A stretch of DNA of 8,289 nucleotides from Candidatus Eiseniibacteriota bacterium (GTDB lineage: Bacteria; Eisenbacteria; RBG-16-71-46), in the NCBI GenBank assembly GCA_005893185.1, contig VBOS01000175.1:1-8289 (forward strand). Direction: 5' to 3'. Below the pieces are notes generated by a model. The model did not search any database. It saw only the letters and a program-made list of their open reading frames with translations, and was not told the origin of the DNA. Every line of letters starts with the position of its first letter. The first letter of the stretch is position 1. The position numbers were made by a program, and so were the translations under genes. Below, piece by piece: positions 6,700 to 8,289 of this stretch.

Positions 6700-6701
6700 C
6701 G

Positions 6702-7853
6702 ATGTCGCGGCGCGATTACTACGAAGTGCTGGGCGTACCGAAGAGCGCCTCCGAAGAGGAAATCAAGAAGGCCTACCGCAAGCTCGCCCTCCAGCACCAC
6801 CCCGATCGCAATCCCGGCGACAAGTCGGCCGAGCTCAAGTTCAAGGAGGCGACCGAGGCCTACGAGGTGCTGCGCGACGCGGAGAAGCGCGCGCGCTACG
6901 ACCAGTTCGGGCACGAGGGCATGACCGGCGCTCCGGGCGCCGGGCGCGGCGTCGACTTCAGCGGCTTCGATCTGGCGGACGCGCTGCGCGCGTTCATGCG
7001 CGACTTCGGCGGCGACCTCGGCGGCTTCGAGGAGCTGTTCGGCGGCGGCGGCGCTCGCCGCGGGGGCGCATCGCGCGGCGACGACCTCCAGGTTCGGCTC
7101 AAGCTCACGCTCGAGGAGATCGCGACCGGCGTCCAGAAGAAGATCCGGGTGCGCCACCTGCGCGCATGCGGCGATTGCGGGGGCAAGGGGGGGACGGGAG
7201 AGGCGACGTGCTCCCAGTGCAAGGGAGCCGGCCGCGTGCGTCACGTCCAGCAGTCCATCTTCGGCCAGTTCGTGAACGTCGGAACTTGTCCCGCATGCAA
7301 CGGCGCCGGGAAGACGCTGCGCAACCCATGCAAGACGTGCGGCGGCGACGGCCGTGTGAGCCACACCGACACGATCGCGGTCGACGTTCCCCCGGGCGTG
7401 GGGAGCGGGAACTTCATTCCGCTGCGGGGCATGGGCGATACCGGTCCGCGCGGGGGTCCGGCGGGCGACCTGATCGTCCTGATCGAGGAGAAGCCGCACG
7501 CCGTCTTCGAGCGCGACGGACGCGACCTCCACATCGATGTGCCGGTGCATTTCGCGACCGCCGTGCTCGGCGGCAAGGCCGAGACGCCCAGCCTCGAGGG
7601 CGAGGCGCTGCTCGTTGAGATCCCGTCCGGGACCGCGAGCGGCACGGTGCTGCGCGTGCGGGGGCGAGGGCTGCCAGGTCTGCGCGGCGGCGGTCGTGGC
7701 GACCTGCTGGTGCGCGTCATGATCTGGGTGCCGGACCGCGTGTCGGCAGAGGACAAGAGGCTCCTCGAGGAGCTGCGTCGCTCGGAGAGCCTCAAGCCAC
7801 CCAAGCCCGGCAGGACGATCTTCGATCGCGTGAAGGACGCCCTCGGGGGCTGA
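6702..7853 (+). CDS. dnaJ: DnaJ, type I Hsp40 co-chaperone
   Basis: DnaJ delivers unfolded clients to DnaK and stimulates its ATPase. The ATG at 6702, 2 nt after the grpE stop, gives the standard MSRRDYYEVLGV start; the open frame upstream is antisense-like noise over grpE. The J domain (1-70) has HPD at 33-35. A Gly/Phe-rich linker (about 75-125, DFSGFDLADALRAF, FEELFGGGG) follows. All four CxxCxGxG zinc repeats are complete, starting at Cys156, Cys170, Cys196 and Cys210. The first two are closely spaced, a shorter variant than in E. coli. Client-binding domains (HIDVPVHFATAVLGG, IPSGTASGTVLRVRGRGLPGLRG) and the C-terminal dimerisation part follow. The length of 383 aa is normal. The gene looks intact. 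Confidence 0.97.
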   Translation: MSRRDYYEVLGVPKSASEEEIKKAYRKLALQHHPDRNPGDKSAELKFKEATEAYEVLRDAEKRARYDQFGHEGMTGAPGAGRGVDFSGFDLADALRAFMRDFGGDLGGFEELFGGGGARRGGASRGDDLQVRLKLTLEEIATGVQKKIRVRHLRACGDCGGKGGTGEATCSQCKGAGRVRHVQQSIFGQFVNVGTCPACNGAGKTLRNPCKTCGGDGRVSHTDTIAVDVPPGVGSGNFIPLRGMGDTGPRGGPAGDLIVLIEEKPHAVFERDGRDLHIDVPVHFATAVLGGKAETPSLEGEALLVEIPSGTASGTVLRVRGRGLPGLRGGGRGDLLVRVMIWVPDRVSAEDKRLLEELRRSESLKPPKPGRTIFDRVKDALGG

Positions 7854-7854
7854 A

Positions 7855-8289
7855 GTGCCGGCCGATCCCCGGCGAGTCGCTCCGCGCGCGCGACCGGCCG
7901 CGACTCCGTCGCTGCTCTACCTGCCCGATCTCGAAGCGGCCGGGGCGATCCTCGAACTCACGTCCGATGAGGCGCGCTACGTTGCGCGCGTGTGCCGGGC
8001 GCGCGCCGGGGAGACCGTATATGCCACCGACGGGCGCGGTGCGCTCGCGCGGCTCAGGCTCACGAGCGTGACCTCCAAGGTGAGCGCCGAGGTCGTGGCG
8101 GTCGAGCACGTCGAGCGACCGCGCAGCCTCGTCCTCTGGTGCGGCGCTCCCGAGCACGGGCGCGCCGACTGGCTGGTGGAGAAGCTCGCCGAGCTGGGGG
8201 TGGCGCGCTTCCAGCCGCTCGAGTGCGCTGGCGAGCCGTGGCCGGAAGGCAGAGCCCGGATCGAGCGCTGGCGGCGGCTCGCGGTGGCC
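7855..8289 (+). CDS. rsmE: RsmE, 16S rRNA (uracil1498-N3)-methyltransferase, 5' part (runs off the right edge)
   Basis: RsmE is a SPOUT-class methyltransferase that makes m3U1498 in the 30S decoding region. The GTG at 7855, one nt after the dnaJ stop, opens a frame of 145 codons that leaves the window without a stop. After a basic N-terminal tail of about 18 residues comes the PUA-like domain (LTSDEARYVARVCRARAGETVYATDGRG, 35-62). The start of the SPOUT domain follows with ADWLVEKLAELGVARFQPL (104-122) and IERWRRLAVA. The usual S-E-R-S-like motif after the ELGV segment reads ECAG here, which is unusual. The catalytic knot with the SAM site lies beyond the edge. rsmE next to dnaJ is also known from Firmicutes, where prmA lies between them. 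A later start is possible. Confidence 0.85.
   Translation, partial: MPADPRRVAPRARPAATPSLLYLPDLEAAGAILELTSDEARYVARVCRARAGETVYATDGRGALARLRLTSVTSKVSAEVVAVEHVERPRSLVLWCGAPEHGRADWLVEKLAELGVARFQPLECAGEPWPEGRARIERWRRLAVA

Overview
This is a visibly GC-rich bacterial chromosome segment built around a housekeeping cluster for protein synthesis, export and folding. The co-directional order lepA - lepB - hemW - hrcA - grpE - dnaJ - rsmE, a DUF5683-type exported protein upstream, a divergent NHL-repeat exported protein and a selenocysteine-tRNA-like locus suggest a soil or sediment lineage such as Candidatus Eisenbacteria, Gemmatimonadota or a deltaproteobacterium-like group. That placement is inference from gene content. 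No phage, transposon or CRISPR array is visible.

Layout. Positions 1-275 (minus) hold the start of an exported NHL beta-propeller protein. Positions 276-538 are a divergent intergenic region with that gene's RBS and possible promoter, and a tRNA-Sec-like sequence (anticodon TCA) whose 3' two thirds are recognisable but whose 5' arm does not fold. From 539 everything runs on the plus strand with overlaps or very short gaps: a DUF5683-like protein, lepA (EF4 GTPase), lepB (signal peptidase I), hemW (radical SAM, heme-related), hrcA (heat-shock repressor), grpE, dnaJ, and the first 145 codons of rsmE (16S rRNA m3U methyltransferase). The tight packing implies one or two polycistronic units. A TTGACA element at the hemW/hrcA boundary may start a second unit.

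The genes are ordinary, but several carry lesions. LepA lacks about 20 residues right after Asn-Lys-Ile of its NKxD guanine-specificity motif, so the Asp is gone. HemW is frameshifted by a perfect 25-bp tandem duplication. HrcA lacks about 20 residues between its DNA-binding and GAF-like domains. The tRNA-Sec has no 5' acceptor or D-stem strand. Such a cluster in about 5 kb of otherwise clean coding sequence points to local assembly error or to an unusual burst of short indels. I see no convincing new biological system; this indel cluster is the thing most worth checking.
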